Shown here in pieces: positions 50,028 to 58,032 of a stretch of DNA of 64,000 nt. A model generated the notes under the pieces. It made no database searches and was not told the origin of the DNA. It saw only the letters and a list, made by a program, of their open reading frames with translations. The stretch is from NCBI RefSeq assembly GCF_001187725.1, contig NZ_LGIQ01000002.1:442890-506889 (forward strand), in the 5' to 3' direction. How positions within the stretch are numbered: the first letter of the stretch is position 1; each line of letters begins with the position of its first letter. The position numbers were made by a program, and so were the translations under genes. The DNA comes from Brevibacillus reuszeri. Lineage in GTDB: Bacteria > Bacillota > Bacilli > Brevibacillales > Brevibacillaceae.

Positions 50028-50178
50028 TGTTACATCACCTCTTGCAATTAGGATATGCTAGAAATAGCAAACCTGCTTGAGGCAGTCTCACCATTTTCAG
50101 TTGGTGCAATGTACAGAAGGTCCAACTATGGTACAATAAACATGTACATAATTACGTAAAGAGGATGGTAATGTATTG

Positions 50179-50409
50179 ATGGCTTGGTACAACTGGGTAA
50201 TTCCGATTGTTACACTCTTACTTGGCCTCGTAGGCGGATTTGCCGGAGGAACTTATTATTTGAAAAAACAGGTCTCCAATATGCAAATGGACGACAAGCA
50301 GCTGCAAGCCATGGCCCGTTCTATGGGGATGAACCTTAACCAGAAGCAATTGAAACAGATGAGCCGCACGATGAAAAACATGAAAATGCCAAATAAATTC
50401 GGAAAATAA
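50179..50409 (+). CDS. yneF: YneF/UPF0154-family small membrane protein
   Basis: 76 aa; ATG 50179. One N-terminal membrane helix (VIPIVTLLLGLVGGFAGGTYY) followed by a Met/Gln/Lys-rich cytoplasmic tail with LQAMARSMGMNLNQKQLKQM, the UPF0154 pattern. Function unknown in the family. Followed 17 bp later by another small membrane protein gene, probably in one operon. Confidence 0.82.
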   Translation: MAWYNWVIPIVTLLLGLVGGFAGGTYYLKKQVSNMQMDDKQLQAMARSMGMNLNQKQLKQMSRTMKNMKMPNKFGK

Positions 50410-50426
50410 AGCGGAGGGATGTCGTT

Positions 50427-50612
50427 ATGGGGCCGACTCGCCTGCGCTACACGATGATTGGCTTTATTATCGGTGTTTTTATCGTGTACATGAAAGATCT
50501 GCCGATCGGTGAAGGAACCCGATTTGCAGCCCCTTTTTACTTGGCGGGCGTCGGCCTGCTGATCGATGGCATCATTTTGCGCTTGAAACAGAGAAAAGGA
50601 AACGAAGAGTAG
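50427..50612 (+). CDS. Small membrane protein, 61 aa
   Basis: ATG behind GCGGAGGGA. Two membrane helices (YTMIGFIIGVFIVYM and FYLAGVGLLIDGIIL) with a positively charged C-terminus. Unrecognised family. It follows the YneF-like gene closely and is terminated by a hairpin, so the pair forms a short operon. Confidence 0.65.
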   Translation: MGPTRLRYTMIGFIIGVFIVYMKDLPIGEGTRFAAPFYLAGVGLLIDGIILRLKQRKGNEE

Positions 50613-50616
50613 GGGG

Positions 50617-50645
50617 AGCTTGGCTTTTGTGCCAGGCTTTTTTTG
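50617..50645 (+). terminator. Terminator of the yneF operon
   Basis: AGCTTGGC-TTTT-GTGCCAGGCT followed by T6. Confidence 0.75.
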
Positions 50646-50656
50646 TGCTTGAAAAA

Positions 50657-50710
50657 TGTTGACAGAGTCTACTAAATCGCATACATTATTTGTTGACAAA
50701 GTCCACTAAA
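50657..50710 (+). promoter_or_regulatory. marR promoter with two 20-bp direct repeats
   Basis: TGTTGACARAGTCYACTAAA occurs at 50657-50676 and 50691-50710 (34-bp period). The first copy supplies a TTGACA -35 with TACATT 17 bp later. The second lies between the -10 and the ribosome site. Likely autoregulatory operators of the MarR protein. Confidence 0.7.
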
Positions 50711-50723
50711 AAGGAGCGCCGTC

Positions 50724-51149
50724 ATGAAGCAGGATATTATTGCAGATATACGCAAATTTAACCGGTTTTACACGATTCTGCTTGGCGTTTTGGAAAAGCA
50801 TGTATTGGATACTGGGTACTCGTTAACAGAGGCAAGGGTAATTTTAGAGATCGGCTTTATGAAGCAGTGTATCGCGAACGATCTGGTCGAAAGGCTCAAA
50901 ATTGATCGCAGCTATATGAGTAGAATCATCGCCAAGCTCAGTAAGGATGAACTGCTCAGCAAGGAAGGCTCGCCCTCAGATAGCAGAATCAGCCTCATCC
51001 GTTTAACCCCAAAAGGGATCGCGCTGTTTCATCAACTAAACGAGAAATCGGATGAGCAAATCGAGCGTTTATTTCACGGACTATCACAAAAAGAAATCAA
51101 TGAAATACATGCTTCGATGCTGGTGATTCAGAAGAAATTAGATCGGTAG
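50724..51149 (+). CDS. MarR-family transcriptional regulator
   Basis: 141 aa, AAGGAGC upstream. Winged-helix MarR core: LTEARVILEIGFMKQCIAND, LKIDRSYMSRIIAKLSKDEL (recognition helix), DSRISLIRLTPKG (wing). Dimerisation helices at both ends. Followed 14 bp later by an aldolase-like PLP enzyme gene, which it probably controls together with itself through the two direct repeats upstream. Confidence 0.9.
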   Translation: MKQDIIADIRKFNRFYTILLGVLEKHVLDTGYSLTEARVILEIGFMKQCIANDLVERLKIDRSYMSRIIAKLSKDELLSKEGSPSDSRISLIRLTPKGIALFHQLNEKSDEQIERLFHGLSQKEINEIHASMLVIQKKLDR

Positions 51150-51163
51150 GAGAGGATACGAAA

Positions 51164-52201
51164 ATGATTCGATTTGAAAATGACTATACAGAAGGCGCAC
51201 ACGAACGCATTTTAAAACGGTTATGGGAAACGAATGAAGAGCAGGCACCTGGATATGGAGTGGATTCATACTGTGAAAAGGCCAAGGCATACATTCGCAA
51301 GGCATGTGATCTCGAGCATGCAGACATTCACTTTTTAGTTGGCGGAACACAGACGAATACAACGATTATTGCCTCTATTTTGCGCCCGCATCAAGGTGCC
51401 GTTGCCGCCATTACAGGTCATATCGCGGTACATGAAACAGGGGCAATCGAGACAACCGGACATAAAGTGCTGACATTACCGAGTGATGATGGGAAGATTC
51501 GGGCCGATCAGGTAAAGGAAATGTATGACGCTCACTGGGATGATGTAACTCATGAGCATATGGTACAGCCAGGCTTGGTGTATATTTCGCATCCTACCGA
51601 GAATGGTACGACTTATAGCAAGGCCGAGCTGGAAGCGTTAAGTAAGACTTGCCGGGAATGCGGGCTGCCATTGGTCTTGGATGGCGCTAGATTAGGCTAT
51701 GGTCTGGTTTCAAAAGGCAGCGATCTATCCTTGGCAGACATTGCAAGTCTATGTGATGTGTTTTATATCGGGGGAACGAAAATCGGAGCATTGTGCGGAG
51801 AAGCCGTCGTCATCACGAATGATGCTCTGAAAAAAGACTTCCGCTACTTCATTAAGCAAAGGGGCGGGCTACTGGCTAAGGGGAGATTGTTGGGCATACA
51901 ATTTGAAACCTTATTTGAAAATGGCCTCTACTTTGAGATTTCGAGTCACGCAGTGGAAATGGCAATGATGATTCGCGAAGCATTTCGTGAAAAAGGCTTT
52001 TCCTTCCGCTACGATTCGCCTACCAACCAGCAGTTTCCGATTTTGCCGAATGCTATGCTCAGTGAATTGGGCAAAAAGTACTCCTTTTCCTTCTGGGAAA
52101 AATTCGATTCGGAGCACAGTGTTGTGAGATTTTGTACCAGCTGGGCTACCAAAAAAGAAAATGTTGAAATGTTGATAGAGGATATCAAGGCATTGGCATA
52201 G
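51164..52201 (+). CDS. Low-specificity threonine aldolase-like PLP enzyme
   Basis: 345 aa, GAGAGGA upstream. Fold-type I PLP enzyme of the beta-eliminating lyase/threonine aldolase group: FLVGGTQTNTTIIASILRPH, ITGHIAVHETGAIETTGHK, LVLDGARLGYGL (Asp/Arg cofactor contacts) and Schiff-base Lys in YIGGTKIGALCGEA. It probably cleaves threonine or a related beta-hydroxy amino acid to glycine and an aldehyde. Operon with the MarR regulator; an AlaX-like remnant follows. Confidence 0.9.
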   Translation: MIRFENDYTEGAHERILKRLWETNEEQAPGYGVDSYCEKAKAYIRKACDLEHADIHFLVGGTQTNTTIIASILRPHQGAVAAITGHIAVHETGAIETTGHKVLTLPSDDGKIRADQVKEMYDAHWDDVTHEHMVQPGLVYISHPTENGTTYSKAELEALSKTCRECGLPLVLDGARLGYGLVSKGSDLSLADIASLCDVFYIGGTKIGALCGEAVVITNDALKKDFRYFIKQRGGLLAKGRLLGIQFETLFENGLYFEISSHAVEMAMMIREAFREKGFSFRYDSPTNQQFPILPNAMLSELGKKYSFSFWEKFDSEHSVVRFCTSWATKKENVEMLIEDIKALA

Positions 52202-52216
52202 GGACGGGTGACCAGA

Positions 52217-52350
52217 ATGACAACGAAAGAGTTATATGCAGATGATAGCTATCGGAAAGAATGTATGGCTATGATCGATTCCGTACAGGAGCGCTTTGTT
52301 GTTTTTGACTAAACTATTTATTATCCAGGTGGCGGTGGACAACCTCGGGG
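52217..52350 (+). pseudogene. AlaX-type alanyl-tRNA editing protein remnant
   Basis: From ATG 52217 the frame reads TTKELYADDSYRKECMAM and VQERFVVFD, then TAA at 52310-52312, then in frame TIYYPGGGGQPRG. This is the unmistakable AlaX/AlaRS editing-domain start (normally LDxTxFYPxGGGQPxD), with a Gln-type codon turned to stop. Similarity ends within 20 codons, so it is both interrupted and truncated. It probably belonged to the aldolase operon. Confidence 0.75.
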
Positions 52351-52487
52351 GAACACATGTGAGCAACACATCTGAAATTGGTTGTTTTTCGATTGAAAGC
52401 ACAAAATAAAGGTCCAACGAAAAAACGGTTGAAAATTCAACTGATGGTTAATTCCTGATTAGCTAGCATTTCTGGACGAATCAGGGG

Positions 52488-52519
52488 CAGGAGTGGAACT
52501 AGGATCCACTCCTGTTTTG
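52488..52519 (+). terminator. Terminator beyond the AlaX remnant
   Basis: CAGGAGTGG-AACTAGGAT-CCACTCCTG then TTTTGTTT; convergent with the ACT-domain gene. Confidence 0.8.
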
Positions 52520-52533
52520 TTTGCCTGCAACCA

Positions 52534-52911
52534 TTACTGGAAGCTATGGCCCGCATTTTCCAGTACGAGCTTTGCTTTTTCTAGGGAATGAGCCTTAACC
52601 AGTAAATAATCGGTATTGAAAGTGGAAATCGCAAAAATGCTGATCCCGTTATCAGCGAGCGGATTGGCTAAAGAAGATAAAATTCCGGTCAGTGCGAAAT
52701 CAAGTACACCCTCGACCTTCAGGCACTTCCACTCGTGCTCTGCGTCCTCTGAAATGTCAGCTGGCACATTGGCAGATTCACAAACAACGGAAAGTTCTTC
52801 CTTGGTCCGAGTAATAGAGAAAAACTCACTCTTGGTCGCCCATGACGGTATATCATGCGCTTGAGGGAATTTTACAACAGAGAACGGTGTGTCCAGTATC
52901 GTTAGATTCAT
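52534..52911 (-). CDS. ACT-domain protein
   Basis: 125 aa, GGGGGT upstream. Two ACT-like halves of the CASTOR/ACT_7 type: an N-terminal half to about residue 60 (FSVVKFPQ, FFSITRTKEELSVVCES) and a C-terminal half with VEGVLDFALTGILSSLANPL and GISIFAISTFNTDYLLVKA. Stand-alone ACT proteins of this group bind amino acids, often as regulators of kinases or transporters. The ligand is not known. Monocistronic. Confidence 0.85.
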   Translation of the reverse strand: MNLTILDTPFSVVKFPQAHDIPSWATKSEFFSITRTKEELSVVCESANVPADISEDAEHEWKCLKVEGVLDFALTGILSSLANPLADNGISIFAISTFNTDYLLVKAHSLEKAKLVLENAGHSFQ

Positions 52912-53040
52912 GGTTACCCCCTAAATATGATGAAGTCGGAAGCGATGTGCCACCTCTTCTATCTATTTTGTGCAATGATACACCTTTAAGAAAACTACCA
53001 ATTGGTTGTTAAATTACTCAACCAATTTTTTCGGGTAAAT

Positions 53041-53121
53041 AAAAAAAGGAAACACGCCTCTAAGCGTCCACCTCTGCAAGGTCAGGTGGAATTCGCTAGT
53101 TTGGACGCAGTTTCCCTTTTT
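53041..53121. terminator. Long nested hairpin, bidirectional terminator-like
   Basis: Outer AAAAAAAGGAAAC / GTTTCCCTTTTTT, inner GCGTCC / GGACGC and CCACCT / AGGTGG. It ends the TauE-like gene on the minus strand and is unusually elaborate for a terminator. Confidence 0.7.
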
Positions 53122-53152
53122 TCGTGTAGCTGTACAGAAATGCCACTCTCGC

Positions 53153-53920
53153 CTACATAAAAATCAATTCATAAATCATTTTTGTAATGAGTGTGATGGA
53201 GACGATCAAAAACAGCGGTCGAACATAACGCACACCCGTTTTGATTGCCACACGCGCACCGATCGTCGCACCGAGAAGCATAGCTACACCCATGACCAGA
53301 CCAGTCAATAAAATGACCTTGCCTTCCATAGCGAAAACGAACAGGGCAGAGATGTTGCTCGCCAGATTGAGAATTCGCCCATTGCCAGCAGCGATTACAA
53401 AATCATAACCGAATAAAAGCACCATCAAGAAAACGAAAAACGAACCGGTTCCCGGTCCGAAGAAGCCATCGTAAAATCCAATTAAAAAGGTAAAGGGAAT
53501 TCCCACACCGAGTGTGAATTTGGTGAGACCTTTAAAGTTGGAATCCTGACCGAACCGTTTGTTAAACAAGGTGTAAACGAAAATCAGTGCCATCATGACG
53601 ATGACCAGTACCTTTAACAGCTCCTGAGGAACAAACAGTACCGTTTTGGCCCCCAGAAAGGCCCCTATTAGCGAAATGGGGAAGAGGATGAACATGAGCT
53701 TCTTGTCAAACTTGCCACTGCGAATAAAGGTAAAAGAGCTGGTAGCGGACGAAATGGTGCCTGCCAGCTTGTTTGTACCGAGTGCAAGGTAAGGAGGGAT
53801 TCCTAAGCCGAGCAGCGCAGGAAGGGAGATCAACCCGCCTCCACCTACGGTACTATCAATAAAGGCGGCGACAAATCCAAAGAACGCGAGAAAGATAATG
53901 GTTGATAAGTCCATTTCCAC
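53153..53920 (-). CDS. TauE/SafE-family membrane transporter
   Basis: 255 aa from GTG 53920 (AGGTGAT upstream; ATG 53914 possible). Eight membrane helices with two repeats of the TauE/SafE signature: FIDSTVGGGGLISLPALLGLG with GTNKLAGTISS, and FYDGFFGPGTGSFFVF with GNGRILNLASNISAL. The family exports sulfite, sulfoacetate and related organosulfonates; the substrate here is unknown. Transcribed away from sodA with a structured element between. Confidence 0.9.
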   Translation of the reverse strand: MEMDLSTIIFLAFFGFVAAFIDSTVGGGGLISLPALLGLGIPPYLALGTNKLAGTISSATSSFTFIRSGKFDKKLMFILFPISLIGAFLGAKTVLFVPQELLKVLVIVMMALIFVYTLFNKRFGQDSNFKGLTKFTLGVGIPFTFLIGFYDGFFGPGTGSFFVFLMVLLFGYDFVIAAGNGRILNLASNISALFVFAMEGKVILLTGLVMGVAMLLGATIGARVAIKTGVRYVRPLFLIVSITLITKMIYELIFM

Positions 53921-53949
53921 AAAAGATCACCTGATTCTCTAGTTTGTAA

Positions 53950-54057
53950 ACGTATAGGAATTTATAAGGGTGTGACGCTTATGAATTCCGGAGCGAATGT
54001 AAACATTCCGCTAAACGCGGTCGCTCCTCATTAGGGAAGCCTCGATAGAGGTTTTCA
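53950..54057 (+). ncRNA. Structured repeated element, copy 2
   Basis: Same start ACGTATAGG, same first helix (GGAATTTATAAG / CTTATGAATTCC), then GGAGCGA / TCGCTCC enclosing AATGTAAACATT and CCGCTAAACGCGG, and the same end GCCTCGATAGAGGTTTTC as copy 1 (36691). Helices are kept while inner sequence differs. It lies upstream of the sodA promoter, so it is not the sodA leader. Confidence 0.55.
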
Positions 54058-54150
54058 TATAATCCAAGTCTAGCACGCTCCATCCTGTTTGCAAGATGGA
54101 AAATCTACTGAAATATTTTAATAGATTAATATACTTTGCAAACCGATTTG

Positions 54151-54179
54151 TTGTAAAAGTACGTTCTTTGAAGTATAAT
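54151..54179 (+). promoter_or_regulatory. Promoter of sodA
   Basis: TTGTAA (54151-54156), 17-bp spacer, TATAAT (54174-54179). Confidence 0.8.
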
Positions 54180-54224
54180 AAAGGCGAAGCTTGACCCATA
54201 CATATTTTGAGGAGGAATGTTAAA

Positions 54225-54833
54225 ATGGCACATCAACTTCCTGCATTGCCTTATGCACATGATGCACTGGTTCCACACATCGACGCTCAAACCATGGAGA
54301 TCCACCACGGACGTCACCATGCTACGTATGTAAACAACCTGAATGCAGCTCTCGAAGGTCACGCTGACCTGCAAGAGAAAAGCGTTGAAGAATTGATCAG
54401 CAACCTGGATGCTTTGCCAGAAGGTATCCGTACAGCAGTTCGCAACAACGGTGGCGGACATGCTAACCACACTCTGTTCTGGGAAATCCTGAGCCCGAAC
54501 GGCGGCGGCGCACCAGCTGGTGAGCTGGCTGACGCAATCAACGCGGCTTTCGGAAGCTTTGACAACTTCAAAGCTGAATTCGCAAAAGCAGCTACAACTC
54601 GCTTCGGCTCCGGCTGGGCTTGGCTGACTGCTGAAGGCGGAAAAGTAGCTATCTCTTCTACTCCTAACCAAGACAGCCCTGTAATGGAAGGCAAAATGCC
54701 TATCCTCGGTCTGGATGTATGGGAGCATGCTTACTACCTGAACTATCAAAACAAACGCCCTGACTACATCGCGGCGTTCTGGAACGTAGTAAACTGGGAT
54801 GAAGTAAGCAAACGTTTCGCAGCTGCGAAATAA
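54225..54833 (+). CDS. sodA: Superoxide dismutase (Mn/Fe)
   Basis: 202 aa; ATG 54225 behind TGAGGAGG (a TTG/other start at 54207 is upstream of it). Metal ligands are visible: His in [13 protein letters not shown], His in NHTLFWEIL, Asp and His in [19 protein letters not shown] and NVVNWDEV are family signatures. Cytoplasmic enzyme that dismutates superoxide. It uses the codons of highly expressed genes (many CTG, CGT, AAC), has a strong promoter and terminator, and is monocistronic. Confidence 0.97.
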   Translation: MAHQLPALPYAHDALVPHIDAQTMEIHHGRHHATYVNNLNAALEGHADLQEKSVEELISNLDALPEGIRTAVRNNGGGHANHTLFWEILSPNGGGAPAGELADAINAAFGSFDNFKAEFAKAATTRFGSGWAWLTAEGGKVAISSTPNQDSPVMEGKMPILGLDVWEHAYYLNYQNKRPDYIAAFWNVVNWDEVSKRFAAAK

Positions 54834-54850
54834 TTGTGGGCTCACCCAAC

Positions 54851-54885
54851 AAAAGCTTGTCGCGTCATGCGGCAAGCTTTTTTGC
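54851..54885 (+). terminator. Terminator of sodA
   Basis: AAAAGCTTGTCGC-GTCAT-GCGGCAAGCTTTT then TTG. Confidence 0.9.
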
Positions 54886-55007
54886 ATTACATAAGAGTAA
54901 TTTTTTAATACTACATTGAGATAACCCACAAAAATGCCAGGAGGAAATCAAAAGCTGGACCACCCCAGCCCGACAAAAAGGGGATAGTAAACCAAGCAAA
55001 GATGCGT

Positions 55008-55028
55008 TATAATACTTACAAAAAGTAA
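55008..55028 (+). promoter_or_regulatory. -10 and palindrome before the dioxygenase gene
   Basis: TATAAT (55008-55013) directly followed by TTAC-AAAAA-GTAA (55016-55028). The palindrome resembles DUF24/HxlR-type operators (family knowledge) and would sit at the transcription start. Confidence 0.45.
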
Positions 55029-55078
55029 CTAAGTTTAAAAAGTTAAGCTATAAAGCATTCAAAGGAGAGTGTTTCACC

Positions 55079-55873
55079 ATGATGCCATCATTTTTTATCG
55101 CGCACGGTGCTCCGTTGCTCGCGATTGAAAACAACGTATATACACAAGCGATGAATCAATTACCAAGTCTTTTGCCGCATCGTCCCCGGGCGATCGTCAT
55201 GTTCTCGGCACACTGGGAGGCTTTTGAGCAAAACGTGGGGTTCGTAGATACCTTCCCGACGATTCATGACTTTGGCGGTTTCCCGCGCGAATTGTATGAA
55301 ATTCAATACCCAGCCAAAGGCGACAGCGATATTGCCAAAGAAACACTGGAGCTTTTGCAAAAAGCGGGTGTACCCGTCAACTTCGACACTACAAGAGGTC
55401 TTGATCACGGTCACTGGGTAGTGCTGAGACATGTATACCCGGATGCAGATGTTCCAGTCGTGGCACTGTCCGTCAATCCGAACCTCACGATTGAACAGCA
55501 GTACGCGATTGGCAAGGCACTGAGTCCGCTTCGAGAAAAAGATGTGCTGATTATCGGAAGTGGCGGCACCGTGCATAATTTTTCTTATATCGATATGCGC
55601 GAAACAACAGGTGGCGCATCTGAGTGGGCACTTGAGTTTGAGCAATGGCTGGAACAAACCCTGACGGAATGGAAGGTCGACGATCTGGCCAAATACCGCG
55701 AACTTGCACCTCATGCGGAAAAGGCGGTTCCTGTCTACGGCAGCGAGCATTTTGTACCTTTGGTTTATGTAATGGGGGCAGCAGATGATGCCCGCACTGC
55801 GAAGCGGCTGCACATGAGCTTCCGTTATGGCAGCCTAAGTCATACGATCTGGCAATTTGGTGAGGCCAAGTAA
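55079..55873 (+). CDS. LigB/DODA-type extradiol ring-cleavage dioxygenase (YgiD-like)
   Basis: 264 aa, AAGGAGAG upstream. Class III extradiol dioxygenase fold with metal-binding His in FFIAHGAPL, FSAHWEA, LDHGHWVVL and GSGGTVHNF. Acts on catecholic substrates, with zinc in plant/bacterial DODA relatives; the substrate here is unknown. The stop TAA overlaps the ATG of the ECF sigma gene (TAATG), so the two are coupled, linking aromatic or quinone metabolism to the sigma factor (inference). Confidence 0.88.
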   Translation: MMPSFFIAHGAPLLAIENNVYTQAMNQLPSLLPHRPRAIVMFSAHWEAFEQNVGFVDTFPTIHDFGGFPRELYEIQYPAKGDSDIAKETLELLQKAGVPVNFDTTRGLDHGHWVVLRHVYPDADVPVVALSVNPNLTIEQQYAIGKALSPLREKDVLIIGSGGTVHNFSYIDMRETTGGASEWALEFEQWLEQTLTEWKVDDLAKYRELAPHAEKAVPVYGSEHFVPLVYVMGAADDARTAKRLHMSFRYGSLSHTIWQFGEAK

Positions 55874-56757
55874 TGCCGATTCGCATGGAGGATGTTTATC
55901 AAGAGTACAAGGCGCTTCTGTTTTCTCTTGCCTACCGTATGCTTGGTTCCGTAACGGAGGCAGAAGATATCGTGCAGGAGACATTCCTGGCTTTTGCGCA
56001 AAATGACTTCAACGACATTCACCATGTGAAAAGCTATTTGTGCAAGGCTGTGACCAACCGATGCCTCGATACGCTAAAATCCGCACGCTGGAAACGCGAG
56101 CAGTATGTAGGAGAATGGTTACCTGAACCGTACATGGCTGATAGAAGTGAGCATGATCCCCTGCATGTCGTGATGGAAAAAGAGGCAGTATCCTACGGCT
56201 TGCTGGTTTTGCTTGATACCCTTACCCCGCAAGAACGGGCTGTCTACATCCTGCGTACCGCGCTCGATTACGATTATCGTGCCATTGCAGAGATGCTGGA
56301 CAAAACGGAAGACAGCTGCCGCAAGCTGTTCAGTCGTGCTGGACAAAAGCTTAAGGGTGCCGGCTTGCAGACAGAGACGCAGCCGGAGCGCTCCACTCGT
56401 TTGGTGACACAGCTTATCCAAGCGATCTCCCAAGCTGACGCCAAAACGTTAATAAGCTTACTCACGAACGATGCTGTACTGGTTAGCGACGGCGGGGGAA
56501 AAGCGAGATCGGCATTGCGGCCAATTTTCTCCGATCAACGTATCGTTGCGTTCTTGCTCGGGATTTGGCCACGCTGGGCTGCCAGTTCGACGATGCAGGT
56601 CCGTACCATGAATGGTCAGGACGGCATCGTGGTCATGTCAGATGGCGAATTAAAAATCACCTTTCAATTCGTGTTGCATCCTTTGGAGTATCGGATCGAA
56701 CGGATTTACATGATGGTCAATCCAGAAAAATTATCCCATCTTGTCGCAAAAGCGTAA
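55873..56757 (+). CDS. ECF41-family RNA polymerase sigma factor
   Basis: 294 aa. Sigma regions 2 and 4 (YRMLGSVTEAEDIVQETFLA, LLDTLTPQERAVYILRTALD, YRAIAEMLDKTEDSCRKLFS) are followed by a roughly 110-residue SnoaL/NTF2-like C-terminal domain. The three ECF41 signature motifs are present: WLPEP in the linker, DGGGK and NPEKL (consensus NPDKL). In this family the C-terminal extension replaces an anti-sigma factor and modulates activity. A matching promoter and a carboxymuconolactone-decarboxylase-like target gene lie directly downstream. Confidence 0.93.
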   Translation: MPIRMEDVYQEYKALLFSLAYRMLGSVTEAEDIVQETFLAFAQNDFNDIHHVKSYLCKAVTNRCLDTLKSARWKREQYVGEWLPEPYMADRSEHDPLHVVMEKEAVSYGLLVLLDTLTPQERAVYILRTALDYDYRAIAEMLDKTEDSCRKLFSRAGQKLKGAGLQTETQPERSTRLVTQLIQAISQADAKTLISLLTNDAVLVSDGGGKARSALRPIFSDQRIVAFLLGIWPRWAASSTMQVRTMNGQDGIVVMSDGELKITFQFVLHPLEYRIERIYMMVNPEKLSHLVAKA

Positions 56758-56762
56758 ATGTT

Positions 56763-56789
56763 TGTCACAGGATCGGATGGTTAGTCGTC
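56763..56789 (+). promoter_or_regulatory. ECF41-type promoter
   Basis: TGTCACA (56763-56769), 16-bp spacer, CGTC (56786-56789), the consensus -35/-10 reported for ECF41 sigma factors, placed 44 bp before the AhpD-like gene. Confidence 0.88.
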
Positions 56790-56832
56790 TTTGAGGGTGT
56801 AAACCAATTTAAAGGCGAGAGGAACGATAATC

Positions 56833-57279
56833 ATGGAAGCAAGAATGAACTATCGCAAAGCAAATCCACAGGCGTTTCAAGCAATGCTCCAACTGGAAAA
56901 GTATGTGCATGAAACTGGTCTGGATAAAAAATTGATTGAACTGATTAAAATCCGTGCCTCCCAAATCAATGGCTGCGCTTTTTGCCTGGATATGCACACG
57001 AAGGATGCGCGCAAGCTAGGTGAGACAGAGCAGCGCATATACTTGCTGAGCGCATGGAGAGAATCGGCTGTATACACGGAAGCGGAGCGCGCAGGGCTTG
57101 CCTTGACCGAGGCTGTGACTGTCATTACGAATGGTGGCGTATCCGATGAGGTGTATAAACAGGTGAGAGAGCATTTCGATGAGAACCAATACGTGTCACT
57201 GATTATGGCAATCAATACAATCAACTGCTGGAACCGGCTTGCCATTTCTACAGGCATGAGTGCCCCAGCTATTCTGTAA
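56833..57279 (+). CDS. Carboxymuconolactone decarboxylase / AhpD-like protein
   Basis: 148 aa, GAGAGGA upstream. AhpD-type helical fold with the redox pair CAFC in INGCAFCLDMHTKDARKLGE (about residues 55-75), then LSAWRES and SLIMAINTINCWNRLAI. It is the typical COE-class partner of ECF41 sigma factors, acting as an alkylhydroperoxidase- or decarboxylase-like enzyme; its substrate is unknown. It should be driven by the ECF41 promoter upstream. Confidence 0.92.
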   Translation: MEARMNYRKANPQAFQAMLQLEKYVHETGLDKKLIELIKIRASQINGCAFCLDMHTKDARKLGETEQRIYLLSAWRESAVYTEAERAGLALTEAVTVITNGGVSDEVYKQVREHFDENQYVSLIMAINTINCWNRLAISTGMSAPAIL

Positions 57280-57289
57280 GAAAAAAGAA

Positions 57290-57326
57290 GAAGACACGCT
57301 TGCTGTTTGGCGAGCGTGTCTTTTTT
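57290..57326. terminator. Bidirectional terminator
   Basis: AAGACACGCTTGC pairs with GCGAGCGTGTCTT, flanked by A and T runs, between converging genes. Confidence 0.88.
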
Positions 57327-57328
57327 CG

Positions 57329-57874
57329 TTACACATCCATTTCTACTTTTCGACCAGGATAATACTTCATTTCATCTGAATGCGGATTGCCTTTTGCCGA
57401 AATAGAGGTTGGCGTGATTCTGAAAATGGCAGTGGTGCTTCCCATGGAGGAGCGATATTTAAGTACATGCTGCAGTGACAATGGCACCTGATAGTAGCCT
57501 GGTACGTATTTATCGATCATCGCTTGCATCGCATCGCGCATCTCGTCAGGCTCCTGTACGCGATCAATTGTGCCAGCAATAAATACACTCATGTACATGG
57601 TATCCAGATTGGCAGGGACGGGATCAGCTACCGTGCCGTACTCTTCACAGACACTAAAGCAGACACGATTATTGGCGTTGATCATCTCGATTTTTCGCCC
57701 GGAATCAGCCCCGTGAAAATAAATACAGCCATTCCACCAGGCAAAATTGAGGGGGAGAATGTATGGCTCGAATTCATTGGTTAAACCGAGATTGCCGACC
57801 TTGGCTTGCAGTAAAAAGGCGTCAATTTGCTCCTGGTCTGTAATCGTACGTTTAGAATAACGAATGGGAATCAT
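57329..57874 (-). CDS. Pyridoxamine 5'-phosphate oxidase-like flavoprotein (Nim type)
   Basis: 181 aa; ATG 57874 has GGAGG 8 nt upstream. Split-barrel FMN-binding fold as in NimA/PPOX-like proteins: VGNLGLTNEFEPYILPLNFA, CIYFHGADSGRKIEMINAN, RVCFSVCEEYG, SVFIAGTIDRVQE. A family member may reduce nitro or other small electrophiles; its substrate is unknown. Convergent with the AhpD-like gene; monocistronic. Confidence 0.88.
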   Translation of the reverse strand: MIPIRYSKRTITDQEQIDAFLLQAKVGNLGLTNEFEPYILPLNFAWWNGCIYFHGADSGRKIEMINANNRVCFSVCEEYGTVADPVPANLDTMYMSVFIAGTIDRVQEPDEMRDAMQAMIDKYVPGYYQVPLSLQHVLKYRSSMGSTTAIFRITPTSISAKGNPHSDEMKYYPGRKVEMDV

Positions 57875-57989
57875 GGCAAGTCCTCCAGTCTGACTACTAG
57901 TAATGTTGCTTGTAAGATGATCGTAGTCGGTTTCTGACTCGGTATGAAGGGGCAATTTTCCGTAAATGAAGCGGGTCAGATAGGAAGGA

Positions 57990-58023
57990 CAAAAACCGTC
58001 CAGATGCCTTGGACGGTTTTATT
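57990..58023 (-). terminator. Terminator of yfhP
   Basis: AAAACCGTCC-AGATGCCTT-GGACGGTTTT, A/T tracts on both sides. Confidence 0.85.
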
Positions 58024-58032
58024 TATGACGCT

